This document shows positions 33,901-41,453 of a DNA stretch of 46,861 nucleotides, piece by piece. The DNA is taken from the NCBI GenBank assembly GCA_903911225.1, contig CAIWCT010000230.1, positions 1-46,861 of the forward strand, in the 5' to 3' direction. This stretch comes from an uncultured delta proteobacterium. GTDB lineage: Bacteria > Desulfobacterota > WTBG01 > CAIYCZ01 > CAIRTM01. Below the pieces are notes generated by a model, which saw only the letters and a list, made by a program, of their open reading frames with translations, was not told where the DNA came from and ran no database searches. The first letter of the stretch is position 1. Each line of letters begins with the position of its first letter. Position numbers and translations under genes: made by a program.

Positions 33901-34770
33901 CCGGTCTTTTGTCACCGTGAAGTCATACGTGGCGGCAGTTCCGAGCAACGTGCCCTGAGACGCGATTTTCCCTCGACTGTACTTGATATTATATGAACGA
34001 GGTCCTTCGGCGCCAACTTTCGTAAGGCGATGGTCACCGTCATAGGCAAACTCAACAGTGCCACCCGCTCGTGATCTGAAACTGACCAGGTTCTGCTGCT
34101 TATCGTACCCGTACAGGCAACTCCGATCCCCGACATCGCTCATCCGGACAGCCCGACCGGCCGCATTGCAGTTAAGCGTGATATAGCGCCCGTAGCGGTC
34201 CTCCACTCTGATGGCAACGCCATCTTTCTTCGCTGTTCGTGTGATCCGGAGAAATCGCCCGTTTAAATCGCGAACCTCCCTAAGCTTTCCTCTGGCGTCG
34301 AAATCGTAAGAGGTGCCATCCTTCAGTTGGCGTGAGTACGTCCCGTCCGGCTGCTTTATGATCACCTCATACTCGTACTTGGTGGAACCATAGGTCCCTT
34401 CCTTTTGCACCACATAGTCACGACTTTGCCCCAACTCATCTGTCAGACGCAGCCCTTTGTCCTTTGTCGCAATCTCCATGTCCAGCAGGCAGTGCCACTT
34501 GTGACCAAAAACACCGGGCTTGGACTGCTCCATGTTGCTGCGGTACACACGGGTAATGGCTAAGGGTAACTTGTCAATTCCCACCTTGAGGTCTTCTGAG
34601 GCAAGCACGAGTTCCCCTGTGCGCAGATCCACGGGTAAAGGCCGTCCCGGCAATGACGATGGCCGACCTTGTCCCGCCGCAAACGCCACGCTCGCCGGCA
34701 AATATTGCATAACCATAAGACCCACCAGCGCCATCGCGATGATTTTTTTGTATAACTTTATTGCGCTCAT
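30916..34770 (-). CDS. Rhs/YD-repeat secreted protein
   Basis: This 1284-residue protein has a signal peptide (IIAMALVGLMVMQYLPASVA). A DUF6531-type opening follows (PVDLRTGELVLASEDLKVGI, TRVYRSNMEQSKPGVFGHKW). There are many YD repeats from about 190 to 950. The Rhs core is at about 960-1022 (FTYTGREWDSVANSYFYRAR, FFDPHIGRFLSKDPLGLSQG, YAYVANNPVNYVDPTG). After the core come glycine-rich hydrophobic segments (about 1025-1110), three calcium-type repeats (DVNGDGVPDVAV, DTNGDGRPDVPY, DANGNGIPDQLE) and PPVKYAPPTVK repeats. No nuclease or other toxin domain is recognisable. YD repeats form a closed shell around cargo in related proteins. It is richer in GC than the tad genes and splits tadB from tadC, suggesting insertion. 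Confidence 0.88.
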   Translation of the reverse strand: MSAIKLYKKIIAMALVGLMVMQYLPASVAFAAGQGRPSSLPGRPLPVDLRTGELVLASEDLKVGIDKLPLAITRVYRSNMEQSKPGVFGHKWHCLLDMEIATKDKGLRLTDELGQSRDYVVQKEGTYGSTKYEYEVIIKQPDGTYSRQLKDGTSYDFDARGKLREVRDLNGRFLRITRTAKKDGVAIRVEDRYGRYITLNCNAAGRAVRMSDVGDRSCLYGYDKQQNLVSFRSRAGGTVEFAYDGDHRLTKVGAEGPRSYNIKYSRGKIASQGTLLGTAATYDFTVTKDRTAVAVSNSVGAVTKYEFTSNGLITVTDPAGAKNMLWLNERELPLRVVRANGRSAEVRYDERFNAVWVNNNGATTELVYGPDDTIQSLKSDTAGVVKFAYDGRRNCTRVENARGGVSSFVWNSMGQLESMSTPSGQSAKYEYDRYGHVSRILAGDGRKWEFDFTLAGILRNVMLPTGVKFTYMYNPLEQVITMSNSEGQQMALIRDQWGQVVRVVDPAGKQTAFEYDPAGLLTTVQDPIGAAMKMAYDAVGKMASFTDANGNTAEWSHDNASRLIAEKDSAGGERSLSYNSKNELTKLVNARGQKTTLEYDEGGKVVAADRSGDQASFAYDAFGRMVRMKDGDSDYQFSFDPDGLIRSVVDGVTGLAVSYQYNAAGRRTQMTAGDEKVGYEYDAQGRLSAIRSSLGDITFAYDGVGRRSAMTYPNGVQTSYAYDKLNRLTEIRAVAKDGAEVTRYRYTYDILGNRTSVIEGKDKVTQYEYDAKSQLVKVMQGMNVTEYVYDSVGNRTSVTINGVKEEYITGRDNRLLKAGKAEFNYDADGNIVTRTQGDGKSYSYQFDAQNRLIQAKGPDGVVTYGYAPNGSRVSRSEGNGAASRFVFDQADEIAMLQGDNRTWTAVFGYGIDKPLAIRSGSKVGYYHPDGLGSTARLTDSGGKALADYQYDEFGAPIHSSSGIVNPFTYTGREWDSVANSYFYRARFFDPHIGRFLSKDPLGLSQGPVQYAYVANNPVNYVDPTGRFFGYDDAVVAGGGALVGFGTVFVHDIASGAIVNNKWSSAGAYVGATLGGAAGAEAGYYVGAASWGNPIAAGAAAGFANSFVEQVTSYGVDYGVNAATGKEQVPWDWGSFAGGLVWDTVKGAIGGFIPVLPGATDTAGKLFVHTVVDGTIGEFFSSTLDYLFYPSAANAPTVDVNGDGVPDVAVAGGFDTNGDGRPDVPYIDANGNGIPDQLEIPATAVPANSASPPPVKYAPPTVKPPVKYAPPTVKPPVKYAPAWSK
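30932..31019 (-). repeat. 33-bp tandem repeat encoding PPVKYAPPTVK units
   Basis: Almost three copies of a 33-base unit, starting at 30932, 30965 and 30998, encode an 11-residue Pro/Val/Lys/Tyr repeat at the end of the Rhs protein. The period is a multiple of three, so expansion would keep the frame. Confidence 0.9.
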
Positions 34771-34876
34771 CAGTAACCCTCCTTAGTAGTGTGATCAAGG
34801 GGTGCAGCGGGTCCCGTGCGAATCACTGCTGCATTAGATAACAGAATATCTGCTTTTCCGTACGGTGAAACCCTCT

Positions 34877-35080
34877 TCAGGCCTGAACTGATCCGTAAAA
34901 ACCTTCAAAACCATAAAACCCTGTTTCAATGGTAAAGTCGTATTCAAGGGAAGCCCCTGCGTCAAGGTCTTTAAAAATAATTCTATTATCGAGGCAGGAT
35001 AACTTAAAGTCTTCCCCATGGGCGCTTGTACCGAACCCGTAGTCTCCTGAAATAGTACAGGCAGGGCTGGATTGCAGCCC
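34877..35080 (-). pseudogene. Orphan open segment downstream of tadB (gene remnant or read-through tail)
   Basis: Directly after the tadB TGA, the same frame stays open for 67 codons before the next TGA. It encodes a plausible beta-type sequence with CTISGDYGFGTSAHGEDFKL, then IIFKDLDAGASLEYDFTI and ETGFYGFEGFYGSVQA. Its amino-acid composition is protein-like, with regular aromatic and glycine spacing. No start codon or ribosome site was found, so as it stands it is either the tail of a gene truncated by the rhs insertion or part of an ancestral longer TadB. The whole 310-bp gap between tadB and rhs holds nothing else I can identify. Confidence 0.4.
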
Positions 35081-36304
35081 TCATATTTTCATCCTGACCA
35101 TTTTATACATCCATAACAGCCCAACGGCATCCATAAGAAGCATGGCTATAATGAGCAGCCAGCCGATTGGCGTTTTATACATCAGAGAAAATGTTGCCGG
35201 CATGAGCTTGTTGAGAATAATTGCGAGCACAAACGGCAGGATCGTTAAAATTATCGCCTGGGTTTCTCCCTCGGCGGTCATGGTTTTAATCTTCTGCTGA
35301 ACCCTTTTTCTTTCATGCACGGTATTGGCAATGGTGTCAAATATTTCAGTGAGGTTACCTCCCGTTTCCCTGAGGATCAGAACCGAGTTTACAAATATCT
35401 TCGTGTCTTTTGTCGGCATACGCTCGCCGAGATGACGAAGCGCTTCTTCAAGGCTTGAGCCGAGATTGATTTCGTTCTGCACAAGTCTGAATTCCTGGCT
35501 CAGGGGAGGCTGTGCGTCCGTGCAGACAACCGCCAGGCACTGTTGCAGGCTTAAGCCCGCCCTCAGGCTGTTTGACATCATGGTAAGGCCGCCGGCAATC
35601 TGGCTGTCGTATTTTTTCATTCTCCGGCTTTGAAGAATTTGCACGGTAAGCCGGGGGATCCTGTAGCCTGCAGCAAGCATAATGACTGCACAAAGGAGCC
35701 GTATAAGCATGCCTTTAAAGCCGCTTTCCGTTGCACCATAAAGGGCATCTTCGGAAATCGGATACTTGGCGGTTTCACTAGCCCGCGTTTCTGCAAAAGA
35801 AGCTTTATCAAATCTACCCTGCTTTGAGTAAACAACCACCAGATTAGAGTAGGCTTTTGAATAATAAGGAAGCAGGCTCACTGCGCTTTTAAACTCCTGC
35901 TCAGCAATCTCTGTGCTGCCCTGGCATAAATATGCATAGCCAAGCTCATTATGGGCCAGCGGCGCGTTCAAATCCCGCAGCTTTTCAGCCTGCTCAGTTA
36001 CAGCGCTATAGTCTCCCTGCCTGTTAAGCTCCAGTGCTTCTGAAAGAATAAATTTTTTATTCAGATGCGTATAGGTATCAGGGAGAATAAATCCAACAGC
36101 TCCAGCCGAAATGACACAGGCAAAAAGAGCCCGGTATATAAACCTTTCGCTCAAATTGTAAAACATATTGTCAAGGCTGGCCTTTAACCATAAGATATAG
36201 GCAGACAGCCTTCCCGCGCCCTCACCTGCCCTGCTTCTCAGCGCTGCATACAATGCAGCCCAGAAAGCGAAAAAAACAAATGCCAGCAAAGTAATTTTCA
36301 TCAT
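35081..36304 (-). CDS. tadB: TadB-type platform protein with an inserted TPR region
   Basis: This 407-residue protein has N-terminal TM segments, then about 95 residues of TPR-like helices, a further TM, the T2SF domain and two C-terminal TMs. Counting from the in-frame GTG at 36343, the TMs lie at 17-35 and 72-88, the TPR at 97-190 and the third TM at 212-227. T2SF signatures are QIAGGLTMMSNSLRAGLSLQ, EINLGSSLEEALRHLGERMP and LILRETGGNLTEIFDTIANT. TadB normally has no TPR domain. TPR units here include LAHNELGYAYLCQGSTEIAE and YSKAYSNLVVVYSKQGRFDK. They may replace TadD, the TPR lipoprotein absent from this locus. ATG 36304 was chosen; GTG at 36343 is an alternative. Confidence 0.85.
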   Translation of the reverse strand: MMKITLLAFVFFAFWAALYAALRSRAGEGAGRLSAYILWLKASLDNMFYNLSERFIYRALFACVISAGAVGFILPDTYTHLNKKFILSEALELNRQGDYSAVTEQAEKLRDLNAPLAHNELGYAYLCQGSTEIAEQEFKSAVSLLPYYSKAYSNLVVVYSKQGRFDKASFAETRASETAKYPISEDALYGATESGFKGMLIRLLCAVIMLAAGYRIPRLTVQILQSRRMKKYDSQIAGGLTMMSNSLRAGLSLQQCLAVVCTDAQPPLSQEFRLVQNEINLGSSLEEALRHLGERMPTKDTKIFVNSVLILRETGGNLTEIFDTIANTVHERKRVQQKIKTMTAEGETQAIILTILPFVLAIILNKLMPATFSLMYKTPIGWLLIIAMLLMDAVGLLWMYKMVRMKI

Positions 36305-36419
36305 AAGTGTTCTACCCTGTTTAATTTCTTCGTAAAAAGTCACCCGTAGCGGCGGAAAATCGGAGTCCAGTTTTTTTAACGATATTGTGCACCTTTATTT
36401 TTTTTGAAATCTATTTATA

Positions 36420-36615
36420 AAAAATCCGTCGCTCCCGCAAAGCTTGTCCTCAACCAGATCGGGGAGCGGGAGCCCGGTTTTTGAGCGTTTTATGGATTCC
36501 TACTTTCACAGGAATGACTTTCCCTGAGGTTCTTTTTATTAAGTTGCACAGTACAGTTACACTGTTCTACATTTCCGGATACCGGCTCCTGCCCCGAACC
36601 CCGATCCGGGGTATG
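36420..36615. repeat. Dispersed-type intergenic repeat between tadB and tadZA
   Basis: This 350-bp gene-free stretch contains inverted GCTCCCGC ... GCGGGAGC arms, TGGATTCCTACTTTCACAGG and a final CCCCGATCCGGGGTATGACG. From memory, GGATTCC...GGAATGAC modules are frequent intergenic repeats in deltaproteobacteria. No gene is supported. The break may weaken transcription between tadZA and tadB. Confidence 0.5.
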
Positions 36616-36657
36616 ACGATTTTGTTAAGTTTTTGATTTTTCACAAGAGCATCATAT

Positions 36658-38730
36658 TTAATTGGTCCAGAATATTTCCCGCGGGATAGTTATGCCCCTT
36701 TCTGTAAATTTCTCCAGACACCGCGGCACATAACCTGTCGAGGCAAAATTGCCGACTACCTTGCCGTCTTTCTCGCCCGTCTGTTCATAGGTAAAAACAT
36801 CGCCCATGGAAATAGCAGTTCCCTCCATTCCGGTAATTTCAGCGATCTGCATTATTTTTCTTGATCCGTCTTTATACCTGTTTAGATGAATAACAAGATC
36901 AATGGCGCCAATAATCTGCTCCCTGATTGCTTTTGACGGCAGCTCAAAACCTGCTAACATAACAAGTGTTTCCAGCCGCGAAAGCGCTTCCCTGCAATTA
37001 TTGGCATGTATTGTTGTCAGTGAGCCATCATGGCCGGTATTCATGGCTTGCAGCATGTCCAAAGCCTCTGCCCCCCTGCATTCTCCGACAACAATCCGAT
37101 CAGGCCTCATTCTGAGGCAGTTCTTTACCAGATCACGTATGGTTATATCGCCCTTTCCTTCAATATTGGGTGGGCGGGACTCAAGCGTTATAACATGGCG
37201 CTGCTTAAGCTGTAGCTCGGCGGAATCTTCAACAGTCACTATCCGCTCATCAGAGGGTATGAAGCTTGAAAGTATATTCAAAAATGTCGTCTTCCCGGTG
37301 CCTGTGCCGCCCGAAACCAAAATATTGAGCCTTGCCTGCACCGCCGCCTTTAAAAATTCCAAAATCTGTTTATTTGCGGTGCCCAACTGTATCAGCTCCG
37401 GAATGCCGATTCGGTCGCCCGCAAACTTTCTGATCGTAAGAGCCGCACCCTTGATGGCAAGGGGTGGGATAATGGCGTTCACCCGTGATCCATCCGCAAG
37501 CCGTGCATCTACCATGGGAGTGCTGGTGTCTATCTTCCGGCCGACAGGAGAAACAATCCTATTTATTATATTCATCAAATGCTGCTCAGAAAAAAATCTA
37601 TTTGGAATTTCTTCAATCTTCCCCTTTCTTTCAATATATATCTGGTCCCACCGGTTAACCATTATTTCTGATATGCTGGTATCAGCAAGAAGATCTTCCA
37701 GCGGGCCAAGGCCCAGCGCTTCCTGAAGCGCCTCCCTGAGAAGTTTATCGCGGAATTCTCTTGATGTGATTGTTGTTTCATTGTCGATAATTTCGACGAT
37801 TTTTTCTGAAACCCTGGCGTACAGCTCCTTCATCTTTTCCGGCGAATTCTGCACCTCCGTATCAATCTTCTTAAAGTCGATCGATTCAAGCAGTTTGCTG
37901 TGAATAATGGACTTGAGCTGATAGGTATCCTGAAGGGCTTCTATTTCATCGGGAAGCTGAGAGGGTGGCAATGAAGCCCCTGCAGAGGTGGCTACCTGCA
38001 GGTGATTAATAACTTCGAAAGTAAGAGTATCAAATGCCTTGGTAACCGGATGGCGGGGAAAATTTTGAGGATAGACACCCTCGGCCATCTTTGATGCGGC
38101 CTCGCTGTCATGGGGAATAGATACCGATAGATTTTTCCCCAGCTGCTGCTCAAGGAGCTCCTGGCTGATGCAATCGCTTTTACCAACCATGTTTGCAGCC
38201 AGCAGAATCATATCTTTTGTAAAATTTTTATTTCTGAGAAGCTTGAGGTCGTTTCGTGTCTGATGGATAGATAGAGAATCAGGCAGCACGGGAAGGATAA
38301 TCAGCGATGAAAGGTCAAAAATTTTCTCAACAATGGGGCTGTATTTTATTCCGATGTCCACAACAATAAAATCATATATCAGCCGAAGCTTTGTGAATAG
38401 CGCCTCGACTGACGCATTGTTTAAGCTATCATCGGCAAAACTATTGGTTCTTGACAGACAGAGGGCGTAAATACCTGATGAGTGTGGGGTGGCAAAGCTT
38501 TTCAAAAGGGCGGTGCTAATTTCCCCTGCTGCAGGAAAAATATTTTCCATGGACTTGATATCGTTTACATTCAGAAACTGCGCAATATCATTTGAAAAAG
38601 GCAGGCTGAAATCAATAAGCAGGACTTTTTTCTTTGTGTTCAAGTGAAGATCAACAGAAAGATTGACCGCGATGAAGCTTTTACCAACACCACCTTTTGA
38701 GCTATATATGGTTAGTATGTTGCCGACCAT
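36658..38730 (-). CDS. TadZ-TadA fusion: MinD-like domain joined to CpaF-type ATPase
   Basis: This 690-residue protein joins two Tad components that are usually separate. Residues of about 1-245 form a ParA/MinD-like TadZ (CpaE) domain with deviant Walker A YSSKGGVGKSFIAVNLS and F-I-V-V-D-I-G. Residues of about 275-690 form TadA/CpaF: GLGPLEDLLADTSISEIMVN, VNAIIPPLAIKGAALTIRKF, Walker A ILVSGGTGTGKTTFLNILSS (about 475), LRMRPDRIVVGECRGAEALD and GSLTTIHANNCREALSRLET. TadZ localises the machine to a pole and TadA powers pilin assembly, so the fusion would fix the motor to its landmark at 1:1 stoichiometry. The CpaE-type pseudo-receiver domain is absent. Start: ATG 38730 with GGAA upstream. Confidence 0.92.
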   Translation of the reverse strand: MVGNILTIYSSKGGVGKSFIAVNLSVDLHLNTKKKVLLIDFSLPFSNDIAQFLNVNDIKSMENIFPAAGEISTALLKSFATPHSSGIYALCLSRTNSFADDSLNNASVEALFTKLRLIYDFIVVDIGIKYSPIVEKIFDLSSLIILPVLPDSLSIHQTRNDLKLLRNKNFTKDMILLAANMVGKSDCISQELLEQQLGKNLSVSIPHDSEAASKMAEGVYPQNFPRHPVTKAFDTLTFEVINHLQVATSAGASLPPSQLPDEIEALQDTYQLKSIIHSKLLESIDFKKIDTEVQNSPEKMKELYARVSEKIVEIIDNETTITSREFRDKLLREALQEALGLGPLEDLLADTSISEIMVNRWDQIYIERKGKIEEIPNRFFSEQHLMNIINRIVSPVGRKIDTSTPMVDARLADGSRVNAIIPPLAIKGAALTIRKFAGDRIGIPELIQLGTANKQILEFLKAAVQARLNILVSGGTGTGKTTFLNILSSFIPSDERIVTVEDSAELQLKQRHVITLESRPPNIEGKGDITIRDLVKNCLRMRPDRIVVGECRGAEALDMLQAMNTGHDGSLTTIHANNCREALSRLETLVMLAGFELPSKAIREQIIGAIDLVIHLNRYKDGSRKIMQIAEITGMEGTAISMGDVFTYEQTGEKDGKVVGNFASTGYVPRCLEKFTERGITIPREIFWTN

Positions 38731-38760
38731 CTTGCATTCCTATGACAGTAGAACAATTAG

Positions 38761-38777
38761 CCGTTCGTGGCGAACGG
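38761..38777. other. Hairpin upstream of tadZA
   Basis: CCGTTCG-TGG-CGAACGG is a perfect 7-bp stem with a three-base loop, 30 bases before the tadZA start. T-richness on the plus-strand side only suggests a structure in the cpaC-tadZA message, not a terminator for it. Confidence 0.45.
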
Positions 38778-38815
38778 ATTTTATAGCAGTTATTTTTTTA
38801 CGAGCCCTTAGATTA

Positions 38816-38941
38816 CAGCACCACAAAATAAAGGGTTCGGTGGTGGGGGCACGCTCCGTCGTGGCCGCATGATAATAAGATTTAAAGCGGACGCGTCAAA
38901 GCGCATCCCTCCATTCATAAAGCAACCGGCCCTTTATTTTA
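38816..38941 (+). repeat. Fold-back intergenic element, copy 1
   Basis: It starts with CAGCACCACAAAATAAAGGG and includes GCTCCGTCGTGGCCG at 38853-38867. AAAATAAAGGG near 38825 pairs with CCCTTTATTTT near 38931. The first 57 bases recur in inverted orientation at 42121-42176. No ORF is present. Confidence 0.6.
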
Positions 38942-38957
38942 AAAAATTGTTTTAGCT

Positions 38958-40406
38958 TCATTTTTGTTTTATATTTTCCTGCTCCTGCTTTTTAAATGAA
39001 TCATTGACTTTATCCCCAATTCCCTTGCCTGCTTCACTGCTGCTTGCAAGAATTCGGGGCGTCACAAAAATAAGGACCTCTTTTGTTTCGCTTTCCTGCC
39101 TGGTGCCTTTATTTGACTGAAACAGAGACCATCCCTTATTTGGTGGCGATTTGGAAAGAAGGCTTGCTTCTTTTTGCCCCATAAGACCGCCCAAAACAAT
39201 GCTGCTGCCGCTTTCCACGGTTAGCATGGTTTCAAGCTGGGTTGATCCTATTATGGGTGCGCCATTCGGGCCTTCTCCTGTAACCGTGCTAGACTCTATT
39301 TTTACAGGGCTGCTGATAGTGTTTATATTAATTACCGGGGAAAAATTCAGAGTGACCCCTACTTTCTTATACTCTGTCGACATTGTTCCGCCTTCCTGGG
39401 CGGTTGTAATAGGAAGTTCAGATCCGGCAAAAAAGTTGGCATTCCCGCCATTGGTTGTAATAAGGCTTTGCTGCATAAGCGTTCTGCCCTTACCGTCTTC
39501 CTGTATTTTTCTCATTTTCGGAAATAGATTCGAGATGGTCCCGGCAAGGCTCCCGGACAATGAAGGTGAAGAGCCTTTGCTGCCGCCGTATGTGCCGCCG
39601 CTTGCGAGGTCGCCGCCCGGATTCCAGGCAATGCCGATATCTTTCAAGGCATTCTTTTCAACCTCCATGACGGTAAGCGTCATTTCGATAATTCCCGTTT
39701 TTGCAGTCGCAGGGCCTGCGACTCTCTGGTCGATGTCAATGGCATTGGTGACATCCTGATTGAATGCAAGAGCTATTTTTTCAGCACGCTGCGCATCCTC
39801 GGGCTTGTAGACCTTCCCGGTGAGCACAAACTTGTCTTTCCCCGGCGTAACAGTAACACCGCCGAGGCCCTGTTTTTTGAGAGCGCCTTCGATTTCCGAC
39901 TTTACAATATTTTTCATAAGGGGGCTGATCGATACAAGGTTCACCACGCCCGGCATGCCGGCAACTATTTTATTTATTTTCTCCATGCCAGCATGGGTAA
40001 GAACCTCTCCCTCAACAAAAATACGCTGACCTGCAGTTCTGACCTGCACCCCTTCAATATCTTTCAGCATCTGCTGCAGTTCATAGGCAGTGGCATTCCC
40101 GCTGAGCACCGTAACCGCGCGCTCCACTCTATTGTTGCCGGAGCCCCAGACGATAACATTTGTCCGGCCTTCTTTTTTAGCATTTATGAGAAGCTCCTTA
40201 TCGCCGGTTTTTAGTGCAGCGCAGATTTCAGGATTGCCTGTTGCAATCTTTTCTATACTAAAATCAACCGTCATGACCTGACTTTTTCCCACAATAATTT
40301 CAATGCCTTCCATGGATGAATCCTGGCTGAAAACATGTGTTAAATTTGCCGCCATGAATGAACAGCATACAAGCAGAGCAGCTATAATGCGAAGAAAATA
40401 TTTCAT
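38958..40406 (-). CDS. cpaC: CpaC/RcpA-type secretin (Tad outer-membrane channel)
   Basis: This 482-residue protein has a signal peptide (LRIIAALLVCCSFMAANLTH). The N-terminal pilus/secretin domain has IIVGKSQVMTVDFSIEKIAT and LLINAKKEGRTNVIVWGSGN. Next come BON-like/N1 repeats with RIFVEGEVLTHAGMEKINKI and VTPGKDKFVLTGKVYKPEDA. The secretin domain (about 240-455) has EMTLTVMEVEKNALKDIGIA, VGVTLNFSPVININTISSPV, TMLTVESGSSIVLGGLMGQK and EVLIFVTPRIL. It forms the ring through which Flp pili or substrates cross the outer membrane. Strong AAGGAG start. No CpaD/RcpB-like gene is adjacent. Confidence 0.93.
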   Translation of the reverse strand: MKYFLRIIAALLVCCSFMAANLTHVFSQDSSMEGIEIIVGKSQVMTVDFSIEKIATGNPEICAALKTGDKELLINAKKEGRTNVIVWGSGNNRVERAVTVLSGNATAYELQQMLKDIEGVQVRTAGQRIFVEGEVLTHAGMEKINKIVAGMPGVVNLVSISPLMKNIVKSEIEGALKKQGLGGVTVTPGKDKFVLTGKVYKPEDAQRAEKIALAFNQDVTNAIDIDQRVAGPATAKTGIIEMTLTVMEVEKNALKDIGIAWNPGGDLASGGTYGGSKGSSPSLSGSLAGTISNLFPKMRKIQEDGKGRTLMQQSLITTNGGNANFFAGSELPITTAQEGGTMSTEYKKVGVTLNFSPVININTISSPVKIESSTVTGEGPNGAPIIGSTQLETMLTVESGSSIVLGGLMGQKEASLLSKSPPNKGWSLFQSNKGTRQESETKEVLIFVTPRILASSSEAGKGIGDKVNDSFKKQEQENIKQK

Positions 40407-40578
40407 ATTTATATAACTCCTTTGGCTAAATTATCTTATTTCTGTAGAAAATTTCTTAAGTCGGAATTTATAATATTCTTTCGTTAATCATATCTTCTTT
40501 CCCTGCTGACTTTCGACTCCTGAAATTTCTTCGTTCCCTATTCTGAATTCCGACTACTGGATTCTGAATTTCAACTTT

Positions 40579-41439
40579 TCAATATCGTGATTTCTGCGAT
40601 GCCCCCTGAATATCTATCCATGCAGGAGCTGATTTTGGGATTACAGTTTTTTCAATGCCCAGAAAGTCACGGGCTTTCAGCTGCGGCAGGCTCATAACCT
40701 TGCCTGTATCCCACCGGGAACGCAGAGATACGGAAATGGAGCCTATTTCCTGCGCAAGGTTCATTCGCTGAACATCATCAGGCTTTAGGGCAAGAGTAAG
40801 CGTCCGAAGGATGTTGCCGCTCTCAACGGGTTGCGATTTTCTAAAAAGGCTTCCGGGGGCACTCTGTTCTTTAGATGCTTCAGCCCCAGCCCCTTCTGCT
40901 TTTGATGATATACGGTTAACAGCTAAAACAAGAATATTTTCAAGAATTGTCTTTGTAAAGGTATCCTCGCTCTTGCTGCGGCCCTGCTCATACGACCCCA
41001 CTTCAAAGGTAGCCATGACATCAACATAGTCTCCAGGCTGAACAAGACCTGCCACTGCTGTGACCTCGGTTGCAGGGGAGGTGAAGGCCCGCATGTCTTT
41101 TGGAACCCTTGTAGCAATGCTTGCTGTCTCTGCCGACATGAGCATGGACTCTAGTATCTGAGTGTTTTTTAATATCGGAATAGAAACAAACCGGTCTGCG
41201 ATATCCGTTAGGTTTCCCGCCGCACCGGGCTGGACATATTTTTTAGGAATAATTTTTTCTTCGATATAGGTGTCATCAAGCCGCGTGCCAAGGGGAATAT
41301 CCTTTAAGGCGACAACAACCTTTATGGGTGTTGCAAGATCAAGGAGTTCTTTTTCTCTGCCTGAAATATAGGAAAAGACCATCATGAGCGCAAAAAGCGC
41401 CACGCCAAATGCTATGAGCAATGCTTTTTTATCCTTCAT
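40579..41439 (-). CDS. cpaB: CpaB/RcpC Flp pilus assembly protein
   Basis: This 286-residue protein has one N-terminal TM (ALLIAFGVALFALMMVFSYI). A SAF domain follows (VVVALKDIPLGTRLDDTYIE, KKYVQPGAAGN), then an RcpC domain (VTAVAGLVQPGDYVDVMATF, TFTKTILENILVLAVNRISS, TLTLALKPDDVQRMNLAQEI, SVSLRSRWDTG). RcpC/CpaB is a periplasmic protein that stabilises or gates the secretin; the SAF domain may bind peptidoglycan or carbohydrate. ATG 41439 has GAGG just upstream; GTG 41445 is possible. The gene follows a TadE-like gene by 14 bp. The 172-bp gap to cpaC contains short ATTCTGAATT-type repeats. Confidence 0.9.
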   Translation of the reverse strand: MKDKKALLIAFGVALFALMMVFSYISGREKELLDLATPIKVVVALKDIPLGTRLDDTYIEEKIIPKKYVQPGAAGNLTDIADRFVSIPILKNTQILESMLMSAETASIATRVPKDMRAFTSPATEVTAVAGLVQPGDYVDVMATFEVGSYEQGRSKSEDTFTKTILENILVLAVNRISSKAEGAGAEASKEQSAPGSLFRKSQPVESGNILRTLTLALKPDDVQRMNLAQEIGSISVSLRSRWDTGKVMSLPQLKARDFLGIEKTVIPKSAPAWIDIQGASQKSRY

Positions 41440-41453
41440 GTTCACCTCAAAAA

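Noticed and set aside
30916-34770. Classical Rhs polymorphic toxin with immunity gene
   Set aside because: No nuclease, deaminase or other toxin motif was found after the core, and the next gene is a thioredoxin-fold lipoprotein, so a toxin-immunity call is not supported.
35081-35083. UGA recoding (selenocysteine or programmed readthrough) at the tadB stop
   Set aside because: TadB proteins normally end here, no SECIS-like hairpin is evident just downstream, and a gene remnant explains the open frame more simply. It is kept as a finding only for the open frame.
36420-36615. Insertion sequence remnant between tadB and tadZA
   Set aside because: Inverted arms exist, but there is no transposase fragment and no target-site duplication; it fits a dispersed intergenic repeat better.
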